A DNA stretch of 37,197 nt from JAGNLA01 sp964472265 (GTDB lineage Bacteria; Caldisericota; Caldisericia; JAAYUI01): assembly GCA_964472265.1 (NCBI GenBank), contig CAYYJO010000011.1, positions 1 to 37,197 on the forward strand. Direction: 5' to 3'. Under the pieces are notes generated by a model that was not told where the DNA came from, did not search any database, and saw nothing but the letters and a program-made list of their open reading frames with translations. Positions 14,857 to 22,892 of this stretch are shown here, piece by piece (positions within the stretch are counted from its first letter, which is position 1; every line of letters begins with the position of its first letter). The position numbers and the translations under genes are program-made.

Positions 14857-16626
14857 ATGAAAAAAGCCTGCCTTTTTGTGATTTTGACGGTAATGCTACT
14901 CCAGTTTGCCGCCCCTTGCGCAAAGCCTGCTTATGCCACTGCAGATTTCGGAAAATACTGCAAGGAGCTTGATCAGTATCTCAAGACTCACGGAAACAAA
15001 GTGCCCCAGATCCCACAAAACCCAGCAATCGCAACAAAGTTATGGACAAAAGCAAGAATATTGGTTTGCCTCTTTGAGTTCCCCGATGTAAAGCCACAGC
15101 TTGATCCAGAGTTTCTCATCTCAAGAGTGTCGGGGTTTGGAGCCACCGACCCGAGCCTGGAAGAGTATTTCCAGATAACAAGCGGGGGGCATTTCGACAT
15201 CGACTTTGGTCCTGGCATAAAACCGGTATGGCTGAAAATGCCAAAAGGTATTGCCAGTTATGGAACCTCTATATCAACTTGCGATCTTGCGGGAGTTCTT
15301 GGGGATTGCCTAAAGACAGCCTGGGCAAGCGGTCTCAAGCCTGAGGATTACGACCTGGACGGCACTGGCACGCCAGAGTTTTTCATAATGATCTTTGGTG
15401 GAAACTCGTGGACTACAGGCGGAAAGGTTCCCGGAGACTTCATGTCGGGGTTCAATGGAATGAACTGGATCATGGTGGGCGAGGACGTTTTAAAGAACAA
15501 CAAATATGATCTCAAATTCTCACCGATCACCCTCTATCATGAGTTCTCCCACTGCATCGGCATCTGGGATTTGTATGACCATACCTACAAAAACTATAGC
15601 CCTGTGGGTGGCTGGGACATCATGGGCGACGGAGTCTGGCTCGGATACTGTGGAATGAGCGCTTTCAACCGTGAAAAACTTGGCTGGCTCAACATCATGG
15701 AGATTAAAGACCCTGGAATTTACGAACTTGACAACCTCGACACAGAAAGCGGCATAAAATGTATGAGTGTGCCAATACCCAACAGCGCTGATGAGTTTAT
15801 TCTCATAGAGAACCGGCAGCGGGTGGACAGGGGATACTGCAAAAGCAGTCCTGGTTCTGGCCTTGTTTTCTACCACCTGAACGGCAGAAAACAATACACC
15901 AATGAATACAACGACACAAAACCGTCATCCTCGCCAGGCATAAAGATGATAAATGCGAAACCGGCAAAATTCCATCTGGACGCTTTTTTTTCGCAAGATA
16001 TTGGCAGAGACAGGCTTGATCTGAGCGTTTCGTCCGATGTGGCATCATGGTTCACAGGGAAAAAGGATGTGTCCCTGATCTTTAAAAATATCTCCAGAAT
16101 AGGCGACAAGATGAGTTTTGAGCTTGAATACCAGAAGCCGATCCAGCCAACCATTGAAGTTCAGAAGGCGCTGGATTTCGGAGTTGTGAGAATGGGTCAG
16201 AGAAAGATCATGCCTCTCAATTTCTACTTCACTGGCAAAGGCGGAGTCAGGATCGATCTCGAAAAGGACGCTGACTGGCTCGACACGAACATGAACAATT
16301 TTGTTGGCAAGGACACAAACGTTGACGTGATGATCGATGCAAGGCAGCTTTCACCGGGCGCCTACAAGGCAAGAATCAAATATGTCAATGACTTCAAATC
16401 CGGAGCCGTCGATGTTGCCGTCGAAATCCGCTCAATTATGGGCGACACCAACTCTGACCTTGTTGTCGATGAAAAGGACATCGAAATTTTCTTTGGCTGT
16501 TACGGGGCAAAGTCAGACGAGATCAGCTATCAGGCCGAGTGCGACTTCAACGACAACAACATGATCGATTTTGATGACTTCTGCCTGCTGGCAAAATATT
16601 TTGGAAAAGACGTAAGAAACCACTGA
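14857..16626 (+). CDS. Secreted M6-family metalloprotease with ASH-like and dockerin-like C-terminal domains
   Basis: 589 residues. Signal peptide ~1-28 (ends PAYA). Residues ~60-420 are an M6 (immune-inhibitor-A-like) protease: the opening 'KARILVCLFEFPDVKPQ', a '...EYFQITSGGHFDID' segment, and the zinc site HEFSHCIGIWD, i.e. His228-Glu229-His232 with Gly and Asp238 as in HExxHxxGxxD, followed by 'SPVGGWDIMGDGVW'. Residues ~430-525 are an ASH-like domain ('ALDFGVVRMGQRKIMPLNF'). Residues ~528-589 hold two EF-hand-like Ca loops, 'GDTNSDLVVDEKD' and 'DFNDNNMIDFDDF', as in type I dockerins. Catalytic residues are intact, so it should be active outside the cell. No cohesin partner is visible here. 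Start set by signal peptide and promoter. Confidence 0.9.
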   Translation: MKKACLFVILTVMLLQFAAPCAKPAYATADFGKYCKELDQYLKTHGNKVPQIPQNPAIATKLWTKARILVCLFEFPDVKPQLDPEFLISRVSGFGATDPSLEEYFQITSGGHFDIDFGPGIKPVWLKMPKGIASYGTSISTCDLAGVLGDCLKTAWASGLKPEDYDLDGTGTPEFFIMIFGGNSWTTGGKVPGDFMSGFNGMNWIMVGEDVLKNNKYDLKFSPITLYHEFSHCIGIWDLYDHTYKNYSPVGGWDIMGDGVWLGYCGMSAFNREKLGWLNIMEIKDPGIYELDNLDTESGIKCMSVPIPNSADEFILIENRQRVDRGYCKSSPGSGLVFYHLNGRKQYTNEYNDTKPSSSPGIKMINAKPAKFHLDAFFSQDIGRDRLDLSVSSDVASWFTGKKDVSLIFKNISRIGDKMSFELEYQKPIQPTIEVQKALDFGVVRMGQRKIMPLNFYFTGKGGVRIDLEKDADWLDTNMNNFVGKDTNVDVMIDARQLSPGAYKARIKYVNDFKSGAVDVAVEIRSIMGDTNSDLVVDEKDIEIFFGCYGAKSDEISYQAECDFNDNNMIDFDDFCLLAKYFGKDVRNH

Positions 16627-16763
16627 TTTTAAAGGTATAATGTCCATCTTCTGGCTCAGTTTGCCTGATTTGTTACAAATTGAAACACTGAATTTACAAA
16701 TATTTGAAAACAATTGTTCATTTTTGGTTATTATATAAAGAAACAATTTATGGAGGTCTGACC

Positions 16764-17558
16764 ATGAAAGACTGGTTTGTCAAAAATATCGCGTACTTCC
16801 TGATCGGGTTCGTCACGGTTGCCGTGGCCGTCTATATCTACCTGATCGCCAACGATCAAAGGGCAATGGTCATTTTTGGCGACGCAACACAGCTGCTGAT
16901 CGCACTTTTTGCCGGAATCTCGATCCCGTTCCTGTTCGGCCAGAAAGAGTTCAGGGACAGGATTCAGACGCAGCCGTGGATGTTCATCGGTGCCGGTTTC
17001 ATTGCCTGGGCAATTGGGCAGGCGTACTGGGCGTTCGAGGAGATCGTCAACAACGTTGACATGGCGGCAAGGTCGTTTTCTTTTGCAGATATTGGTTTCC
17101 TTCTCCTGTATCCGCTGGTAATCATCGGTATAGTCATCCAGAGGAGCAGACTTGGAAAAATCAAGATGCCTCCATGGTGGCTGGTTGGTTCGCTTGTGGT
17201 TTTCTCGGGACTGATGGTCTACCTGACCTGGGGAACGCTTGTTGAAGCCTATAGTTCTGGCGACATGCTCTGGTTCGTCTCACAAATCCTCTATCTCCTT
17301 GGAGACATAACCATCGTTATCGGCTGCGCACTGGTTGCATGGCGAACAAGAGGCGGGATCATTTCAGCGGCATGGACAATCCTCCTGGCCAGCTTCACCG
17401 TTTTTGCCTTCGGAAACCAGTTCTACAACTTCTACAACGCCCTTCTTGGTGAAAGCTACAAAACCGGTAACCTCATCGACTTGACCTGGATTCTTGCCTT
17501 TATAATCGCCTGGGTTGGCGCAAACGTCTTCCACACGATGCTAAAGGAGCAGAACTAA
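16764..17558 (+). CDS. Multi-pass membrane protein resembling a sensor-type 7TM input domain
   Basis: 264 residues, nearly all membrane helices: about 7-8 hydrophobic segments, at roughly 8-28, 40-60, 75-92, 105-127, 137-156, 165-185, 195-215 and 240-260. The stretch 'SFSFADIGFLLLYPLVIIG' recalls the 'PSxADxxYLxxYP' motif of 7TM input domains that precede PAS/GGDEF or kinase modules, but no output domain follows. It is therefore either a stand-alone integral membrane protein or a receptor acting through a partner. Start at 16764 is fixed by GGAGG (16752-16756) 7 nt upstream. An earlier in-frame start at 16704 lacks an SD and adds unlikely residues. A strong terminator follows. Confidence 0.75.
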   Translation: MKDWFVKNIAYFLIGFVTVAVAVYIYLIANDQRAMVIFGDATQLLIALFAGISIPFLFGQKEFRDRIQTQPWMFIGAGFIAWAIGQAYWAFEEIVNNVDMAARSFSFADIGFLLLYPLVIIGIVIQRSRLGKIKMPPWWLVGSLVVFSGLMVYLTWGTLVEAYSSGDMLWFVSQILYLLGDITIVIGCALVAWRTRGGIISAAWTILLASFTVFAFGNQFYNFYNALLGESYKTGNLIDLTWILAFIIAWVGANVFHTMLKEQN

Positions 17559-17581
17559 CAATCCTGAATTTTGCTCAAATC

Positions 17582-17609
17582 AAACCGCCCCTTCAAAGGG
17601 CGGTTTTTT
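17582..17609 (+). terminator. Intrinsic terminator after the membrane protein gene
   Basis: Stem AAACCGCCC (17582-17590) with GGGCGGTTT (17598-17606), loop CTTCAAA, and a run of six T (17604-17609). A classic rho-independent terminator 24 nt past the stop. Confidence 0.9.
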
Positions 17610-17782
17610 ATTGGCAAGCCAAAATTAAGTACGGGTGAAACCAAAGACGTACACATTCAGGATGATTTTGAAAACTACGGTTTTTACCCATCATTACAGG
17701 GCTGGGGGTTGTTTTAACCCCAAGTTCCCCTTACACTTTAAATATAAAAATCGGTAACGGATAAACCCCCAGGAGGAAGAAA
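17610..17782 (+). promoter_or_regulatory. Leader/promoter region of rocD with a hairpin
   Basis: This gap carries a GGGGTT...AACCCC hairpin (17705-17721), an AT-rich stretch with TATAAA (17743-17748) that may be a -10, and the strong SD AGGAGG 6 nt before the ATG at 17783. No well-spaced -35 can be assigned. Unlike many genes here, rocD has a normal leader. Confidence 0.4.
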
Positions 17783-18982
17783 ATGCTTAGTTCGGTTGAT
17801 CTGATGAATGTCGAGCGCAAATACGGCGCAAACAACTATGAATCGGTGGAAGTCGTGCTCTCGAAGGGCAAAGGCGTCTGGGTGTGGGATGTTGAAGACC
17901 ACAAGTACATGGACTGCCTCTCCGCCTATTCGGCTGTAAACCACGGTCACCTTCACCCGAAGATCATCGCTGCCGTCAAGGATCAACTCGATCGCATAAC
18001 ACTGACTTCAAGAGCGTTCTTCAACGACAAGCTTCCGCTGTTTGTCGAAAAAGTCTGCAAATTCACAGGCAAGGACATGTTCCTGCCGATGAACTCAGGC
18101 GCTGAAGGCGTTGAGACGGCAATCAAGACCATGAGGAAATGGGGCTATGAGGTCAGGGGAATTCCGGCAGAAACAGGCGAAATCATCGTCATGAAGGACA
18201 ACTTCCACGGAAGGACGACCACAATCATCAGCTTCTCAACCGATGCAGGCTCGCACGACAATTTTGGCCCATTCACGCCTGGCTTCAAGATTGTTCCGTA
18301 CAACGACGTGAAGGCAATTGAAAACGCAATAGGCAAGAACACCATCGGCGTAATGCTTGAACCGATCCAGGGCGAGGCAGGCGTTGTGGTTCCAGACGAC
18401 GGTTTCCTCACGGCCGTTTCAAAGCTCTGCAAGCAGACAGGCATCCTCTTCTGTGCTGACGAAATCCAGACCGGATTTGGCAGAACAGGCAAGAGATTCT
18501 GCTGTGACCATGAAAATGTTGTTCCAGACATCTTCATTCTTGGCAAGGCGCTCGGTGGCGGAGTGATGCCAGTCTCAGGCGTTGCAGCAAACAAAGACGT
18601 TCTCGACGTGATCAAGGCCGGCCAGCACGGCTCAACATTTGGCGGAAACCCTCTCGCCTCGGTTGTTGGCATGGCAGCCATCGATGTGCTCCAGGAGGAA
18701 AAGCTCGTTGAAAACTCAGAAGCAATGGGCAATTATTTCATGGGCGAACTCAAAAAACTCGTTGGTGACAAGATTGATCTGGTCAGAGGCAAAGGTTTGC
18801 TTGTGGGCATCAGGATCGCAGAAAAATATGGCAAGGCAAAGCCATTCATCAAGGCTCTCAAGGCTGAAGGCATCCTGGCCAAGGACACACACGAAAGGAT
18901 CATCAGGTTTGCCCCACCGCTTGTCATCACGAAGGAAGAAGTTGACTGGGCACTGGAGCGCATCAGAAAAGTGTTTGCATAA
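17783..18982 (+). CDS. rocD: Ornithine aminotransferase
   Basis: 399 residues, the usual length of class III PLP ornithine-oxo-acid aminotransferases, which convert ornithine and 2-oxoglutarate to glutamate semialdehyde and glutamate. Markers: ANNYESVEVVLSKGKGVWVWD, YMDCLSAYSAVNHGHLHPKI, LPMNSGAEGVETAIK, DNFHGRTTTIISFS, MLEPIQGEAGVVVPDDG, CADEIQTGFGRTGK, and ILGKALGGGVMPVSG with the PLP Lys at 255, then HGSTFGGNPLASVVG. The 'NNYxxxxVV' start and the 'LTSRAFFND' segment point to OAT and not to acetylornithine or GABA aminotransferase. It has an excellent SD and is a single-gene unit bounded by terminators at both ends, with no arginase or proline genes next to it. Confidence 0.93.
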   Translation: MLSSVDLMNVERKYGANNYESVEVVLSKGKGVWVWDVEDHKYMDCLSAYSAVNHGHLHPKIIAAVKDQLDRITLTSRAFFNDKLPLFVEKVCKFTGKDMFLPMNSGAEGVETAIKTMRKWGYEVRGIPAETGEIIVMKDNFHGRTTTIISFSTDAGSHDNFGPFTPGFKIVPYNDVKAIENAIGKNTIGVMLEPIQGEAGVVVPDDGFLTAVSKLCKQTGILFCADEIQTGFGRTGKRFCCDHENVVPDIFILGKALGGGVMPVSGVAANKDVLDVIKAGQHGSTFGGNPLASVVGMAAIDVLQEEKLVENSEAMGNYFMGELKKLVGDKIDLVRGKGLLVGIRIAEKYGKAKPFIKALKAEGILAKDTHERIIRFAPPLVITKEEVDWALERIRKVFA

Positions 18983-18996
18983 GGTTTGGCTTGTCC

Positions 18997-19025
18997 AAAG
19001 GGCGGTTTAAAACCGCCCTTTTTTT
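18997..19025 (+). terminator. Intrinsic terminator after rocD
   Basis: AAAGGGCGGTTT (18997-19008) pairs with AAACCGCCCTTT (19010-19021), followed by T residues to 19025. It shares CAAAGGGCGGTTT with the terminator upstream of rocD. Confidence 0.92.
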
Positions 19026-19038
19026 GTTTTTGACAGAT

Positions 19039-19047
19039 TGTTATAAT
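19039..19047 (+). promoter_or_regulatory. Extended -10 promoter of the six-lipoprotein operon
   Basis: TGTTATAAT (19039-19047) is an exact TGnTATAAT extended -10. It ends 7 nt before the GTG start at 19055. There is no SD and no suitable -35 (a TTGACA at 19030 is only 6 bp away). Confidence 0.6.
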
Positions 19048-19054
19048 TGAGTGC

Positions 19055-19918
19055 GTGAAAAGGTTTTTTACTGTCCTGGTTCTGATGGCGATACTGAGCG
19101 CTTGCACAAATCAACAGCAGTTTGCCAAATCAATCGATTGCGGGTTTTTCACCATCCGCTATCCCGACGCTTTCATTGCCTCTTCAGATGGTCAGAAAAT
19201 CATGCTCAACGGCCAGTTCGGTGTAACGATCGAAAACAGGCAGTATCAGGGTTTTAGCAGCAAAGAGATTGAAACCATAACGGCTGATATGAAAAAACAG
19301 CTTGGTGGCGACCCGAAAATGTCATCACTGCGTTTTGCGGGCATGGAGGCGCAGAGGCTCTCGCTTGACACAGACGACGGAAGCAAAATCGCTTATGTGG
19401 TCTGGTCTGAAGGATGGGTTGGCACAGTCATTTCAAACGGCAAGCTCACAAAAGAACAGGCCGATACGATGGAAAACATGATTTTGTCAATCAAGCTCGA
19501 TGAAAACAAAACCACGGCCAAAACACAGGGGAAATACGATTCAAAACTGTTTTCAATCAACATTCCGACCGGTTGGACAGGCAAAGTGATCAATCACACA
19601 ACCTTGGAACTCTCTTACGATGACCTCTCAAAAGGTGTTGGCAAACTAACGGTTTATGCCGTTGAACAGCCTGGCTACGCAGATTCAGAGGCCTGGTCAA
19701 AGGATTTTGCCAAGGAGATGGGCTGGAGCGTAAAGTTTGCCAGAATGCCAATCGGAGACGCAATTTTCACCACCTTCAAAAATACAGACGGCAATCTTGT
19801 CACCAGAATGTTTTGCTCGATCAGGAACAAAAAAATGGCAGTGATCAGCTTCACGGCTTCAAGCCCGGAGATTGAGAAGTCAGCTCTGGCAATTTCGAAA
19901 GGACTGGTGTTCAAATGA
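19055..19918 (+). CDS. Lipoprotein, two Mog1/PsbP-like modules (operon gene 1)
   Basis: 287 residues with a GTG start. Lipobox L-S-A-C after MKRFFTVLVLMAI. The first module (~25-145) starts 'CGFFTIRYPDAF', then alternates beta strands with 'FAGMEAQRLSL' and ends in an amphipathic helix 'ADTMENMILSIKL'. The second (~165-287) starts 'KLFSINIPTGW' and ends 'EIEKSALAISKGLVF'. This order of 'FxIxxPxGW', a central 'G..a' strand and a final helix fits the Mog1/PsbP-like fold used by many small lipoproteins. Function is unknown. It opens a six-gene unit and overlaps the next gene by ATGA (19915-19918). The GTG start is supported by the extended -10 just upstream and by the lipoprotein signal beginning there. 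Confidence 0.82.
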   Translation: MKRFFTVLVLMAILSACTNQQQFAKSIDCGFFTIRYPDAFIASSDGQKIMLNGQFGVTIENRQYQGFSSKEIETITADMKKQLGGDPKMSSLRFAGMEAQRLSLDTDDGSKIAYVVWSEGWVGTVISNGKLTKEQADTMENMILSIKLDENKTTAKTQGKYDSKLFSINIPTGWTGKVINHTTLELSYDDLSKGVGKLTVYAVEQPGYADSEAWSKDFAKEMGWSVKFARMPIGDAIFTTFKNTDGNLVTRMFCSIRNKKMAVISFTASSPEIEKSALAISKGLVFK

Positions 19919-20406
19919 GAAAAACCTTCGCGCTTTTCGTGTCAGTTCTTTTACTGGCCTCGTGCACCAAGACCATCCCAAAAGAGCTGAGCCTCAAAAA
20001 AACAACCGACATGTTCGCTGTCTATTATCCAGCTGGCTGGGAGGCAGCCGACGGTCTTGGCGGTGGAGTAACCATCACAAATCCCGACGGCACAATCGGT
20101 ATTCCAATCGGAATCCAGGCATATCCAGGCGCAAAAAACAACGACGTCAACAGTATTCCTGAGATACTTTCAATCTTACAGAAGCCGACTCCCGACGGCA
20201 AGATGTGGATCAAGAGCATCTCAGGCCACAAGTGCATCTGGGCTGAATCAAACCTGTTCGGCCAAAAGATTATCATGGCCTATGTCCCTCTCGACGAAAC
20301 CATCCTGACCATCCAGACCCAGGCAAGGCAATCGGATGGAAAAGATGTCACAACCAAGGATCTCAATCTGGCCGAAATGATCATTGAAAACCTGGAGATC
20401 AAATGA
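19915..20406 (+). CDS. Lipoprotein, single Mog1/PsbP-like module (operon gene 2)
   Basis: 163 residues. Lipobox L-A-S-C after MRKTFALFVSVLL. One module: 'DMFAVYYPAGWEAADG' (the clearest 'F-x-x-x-YPxGW' of the set), a central 'ISGHKCIWAES' strand, 'AYVPLDETILTIQTQ' and the closing 'NLAEMIIENLEIK'. It is about half the size of the flanking two-module paralogues and so represents the basic unit. ATGA overlaps at both ends indicate tight translational coupling. Confidence 0.82.
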   Translation: MRKTFALFVSVLLLASCTKTIPKELSLKKTTDMFAVYYPAGWEAADGLGGGVTITNPDGTIGIPIGIQAYPGAKNNDVNSIPEILSILQKPTPDGKMWIKSISGHKCIWAESNLFGQKIIMAYVPLDETILTIQTQARQSDGKDVTTKDLNLAEMIIENLEIK

Positions 20407-20900
20407 AGAAGCTTGCCTTCCTCATGCTCGCAATCCTGGCAGTCGGCTGCAGTTTGGAATCGGCGCCAAAATTTGTTGATATTGACGGCAAATTCACAGG
20501 TGAATTCTTCTCAATCGGCTACCCAAAAACCTACAGGGTTACATCAATAGACAACGGCGTGATCATTGAGGGCGGAATAAAATTCAAGCTTTACTATAAC
20601 GCAGAGGCAAAATCACTGCTTGGATCGGTCATGCCGCTTCGTGCAACCCTTGAGAGCAGGATGAGGGCAAAATCCATCCAGTTTGTAACTTTGAACTTCA
20701 ACGGCTTTGACGCTGTTAAGATGGAGGGTATGGACAACACCCAAAGGTACACCTTTGGCATTTACATACCTCTCAACGGTGGCGTGCTTGCCCTCGAGCT
20801 GGAACCTGCCTTCATGAAACAGGATACAATCGATTTCACACACAAGATAGCAGAAACCCTCACCGTAACAGACAAAACATGGTTTGAGAGGAACAGATGA
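20403..20900 (+). CDS. Lipoprotein, single Mog1/PsbP-like module (operon gene 3)
   Basis: 165 residues. Lipobox A-V-G-C after MKKLAFLMLAIL. The module starts 'GEFFSIGYPKTYRV', has 'NFNGFDAVKMEGM' as the central strand and 'GIYIPLNGGVLALELE' near the end, then a closing helix 'IDFTHKIAETLTV'. Coupled by ATGA overlaps upstream and downstream (20897-20900). No known family name can be given. Confidence 0.82.
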   Translation: MKKLAFLMLAILAVGCSLESAPKFVDIDGKFTGEFFSIGYPKTYRVTSIDNGVIIEGGIKFKLYYNAEAKSLLGSVMPLRATLESRMRAKSIQFVTLNFNGFDAVKMEGMDNTQRYTFGIYIPLNGGVLALELEPAFMKQDTIDFTHKIAETLTVTDKTWFERNR

Positions 20901-21925
20901 AAAAGATAACAAACAAAGCGGTAATACTGACTGCAGCCCTGATAATGGCACTTTCCGGATGCGGAAAACCTGAAGAAAAAGTTGAAAAGAGTTTTCCAAA
21001 CACTTTCACAGGCAATTTCTTTGAGATAGATTATCCAGACGGGCTTAATCCAAGCTACACCAGAGACGGAGCCAGCTTCAACGGTGATTTTGATGTCAAA
21101 ATCCTCGGGTATAGGCTTCCAAGCACAAAAGCTGGGGTGATGCCAAAAGATACGGACAGGCTTTCAGAGCTTGGGCTGATCCTTGGCAACTTTGAAAAAG
21201 ACACAATAAATGGCCTAACCGCCTATATTCTTGATTCCGAATCTTATATTGCAGCGGTTTTCCCTCTCAATGGCAAGGTAGCCGTAGTCATAATTGCTAA
21301 CAACCGTGCAAGCTTGTCATTTGGAAAAGACGCCGAAAAGATGCTCAAAAGCTTTAAGATAACAAAAGAAGATGCTTTCCCTGCCGATATCAGTGCCGTG
21401 ACGCAACAGACAACAATTCCGCCAAAAGAAGAAGTAAAAAAAGATCCGACAAAAAAAGATGAGCCAAAAAAAGAGCAAAAACCCGAAACAACAACAACAA
21501 AACCAAGACCACGCGTTCAAATCGACACAACCGGCATGGTTGCGGGAACGTACTATGATTCGACAATGATTTTCCTAAAGCTCAGGCCCGGTTTTATCCT
21601 CAACAACTCGACGGAAACCTCTGCCAACATCATCGGCAGACTCCAGGGCGTTAAGGATCAGCAGCAGATAAACATTTTCATGTCCCCACCGGTCAGCGTT
21701 TCAGCCGAAAAACTTGCCGTCCAGTTCTCGGGTGGCAAAAAACCTGTGCCTGTGACAATGGGATCAAACACTTTCCAGTCCATAGTCAACACCCTCTCCA
21801 ATGGCGGAAAGATGACTTTCCTTTTCTACTGCAACGATTATTACTCGTGCAAGATCATACTGATGGGCAGCATGCAGCTTACAGGCGAAATCCGTGAGAT
21901 TCTGGGCTCAATCATTTTCAAATAA
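20897..21925 (+). CDS. Lipoprotein, two modules joined by a charged linker (operon gene 4)
   Basis: 342 residues. Lipobox L-S-G-C after about 23 residues. Module one: 'GNFFEIDYPDGLNPSY' through 'DAEKMLKSFKITKEDAFP'. A low-complexity Lys/Pro/Glu/Thr linker of ~40 residues follows (KEEVKKDPTKKDEPKK... ending TTTTKPRPR). Module two, starting about residue 215, is a diverged form ('MIFLKLRPGFILNN' to 'IREILGSIIF'). The linker probably lets the second module extend from the membrane. ATGA overlap with gene 3; 13 nt before gene 5. Confidence 0.82.
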   Translation: MKKITNKAVILTAALIMALSGCGKPEEKVEKSFPNTFTGNFFEIDYPDGLNPSYTRDGASFNGDFDVKILGYRLPSTKAGVMPKDTDRLSELGLILGNFEKDTINGLTAYILDSESYIAAVFPLNGKVAVVIIANNRASLSFGKDAEKMLKSFKITKEDAFPADISAVTQQTTIPPKEEVKKDPTKKDEPKKEQKPETTTTKPRPRVQIDTTGMVAGTYYDSTMIFLKLRPGFILNNSTETSANIIGRLQGVKDQQQINIFMSPPVSVSAEKLAVQFSGGKKPVPVTMGSNTFQSIVNTLSNGGKMTFLFYCNDYYSCKIILMGSMQLTGEIREILGSIIFK

Positions 21926-21938
21926 GTGAGGTGAAATT

Positions 21939-22892
21939 ATGAACAAATTCAAAACAATCATTGCTCTTGCAACAATGGCCGTACTTCTTGGCGCTTGTGG
22001 CCAGCCGAAGGACGAAGATAAAACCCAAACAACCAGCCCAAACGCTTTTGTAGGCACGTTCTTTACCATGGTCAAGCCAACAGGCACAAACCCATCAGTC
22101 ACCGGCAACAGCGTCGCCTTCAACGGCGAAAAGATGACTGTTCTTGTAAATGTTACACAAATTCCAGACACGCAGGCAGGAAATTTAGACTCAGTGAAAT
22201 CTGTTCTGGCCACCGATAACACATCCTATGAAAACGTTTCAACCACCGAGACCGAAATCAACGGCATCAAGGGAATCAAGTTTGATGGTTCTCTGTCAGG
22301 CAGAAAAGTTGCTGGCTGGGCTTTTGCAATTGCCGATGCTGTGGTGACCATAAAACACGTTCCGTTTGACGATCCCGATGGAAAACTGACCGAGGCATAC
22401 GAAGCGTCCCTTGCAACCTTCGCGCTCACAAATCCCGATTATTTCAAAGGCGCACCGGTAACCCCGCAGGTCGAAAACCCAAAGGCATCACCAGGAGACA
22501 TCCCTGGAGCCACAAAACCAGAGTCTTTCGAAAACGACTACATCAAGTTCACCATCCCCAAAGACTGGGAATCCTCAAGCACAAGCTCGGAATCCATCAT
22601 GGTTTCCCCCATGCTTGAAAACTCAGCTGACGCAGGTCAGGGCGTCACAATTGATGTCATGGACAAACACACAAGGGCAAATGACCTCGAGTACGCACAG
22701 ACACACGGTAGCAAAGCCACACTGAAGACCTATGGAAAAACCGAATACGCCACTTTCACAATTGCACAGGTTGGAATCCAGGTTTTTATCGTTTCATCGG
22801 TTAACAACACCTTCATGATCAACGTCTCAACGCCTTCCGGCGCCATCACCAAAAAGATTGAAGACTTCCTGGGATCGGTTGTGATAAAGTGA
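21939..22892 (+). CDS. Lipoprotein, two Mog1/PsbP-like modules (operon gene 5)
   Basis: 317 residues. Lipobox L-G-A-C. The start has its own SD-like GTGAGGTGA about 6 nt upstream, the only junction in the operon that is not overlapping. Module one begins 'GTFFTMVKPTGTNPSVT', closest to gene 4 ('GNFFEIDYPDGLNPSYT'), which suggests a recent duplication of that half. Module two begins 'DYIKFTIPKDWESSS' and ends 'KKIEDFLGSVVIK', again like the gene 4 ending 'REILGSIIFK'. The last codons overlap the next gene (GTGA). Confidence 0.82.
   Translation: MNKFKTIIALATMAVLLGACGQPKDEDKTQTTSPNAFVGTFFTMVKPTGTNPSVTGNSVAFNGEKMTVLVNVTQIPDTQAGNLDSVKSVLATDNTSYENVSTTETEINGIKGIKFDGSLSGRKVAGWAFAIADAVVTIKHVPFDDPDGKLTEAYEASLATFALTNPDYFKGAPVTPQVENPKASPGDIPGATKPESFENDYIKFTIPKDWESSSTSSESIMVSPMLENSADAGQGVTIDVMDKHTRANDLEYAQTHGSKATLKTYGKTEYATFTIAQVGIQVFIVSSVNNTFMINVSTPSGAITKKIEDFLGSVVIK

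Noticed and set aside
16636..16641. TATAAT just after the M6 protease as a promoter for the membrane protein gene
   Set aside because: No -35 at a proper distance (TAAGAA), no extended TG, and it lies over 120 nt from the start; it may be fortuitous.
17610..17782. Riboswitch upstream of rocD
   Set aside because: Only a simple hairpin and an SD are visible; no known riboswitch core can be recognised.
19030..19047. TTGACA and TATAAT as a -35/-10 pair
   Set aside because: They are only 6 bp apart, far from the required ~17; the extended -10 alone explains the promoter better.
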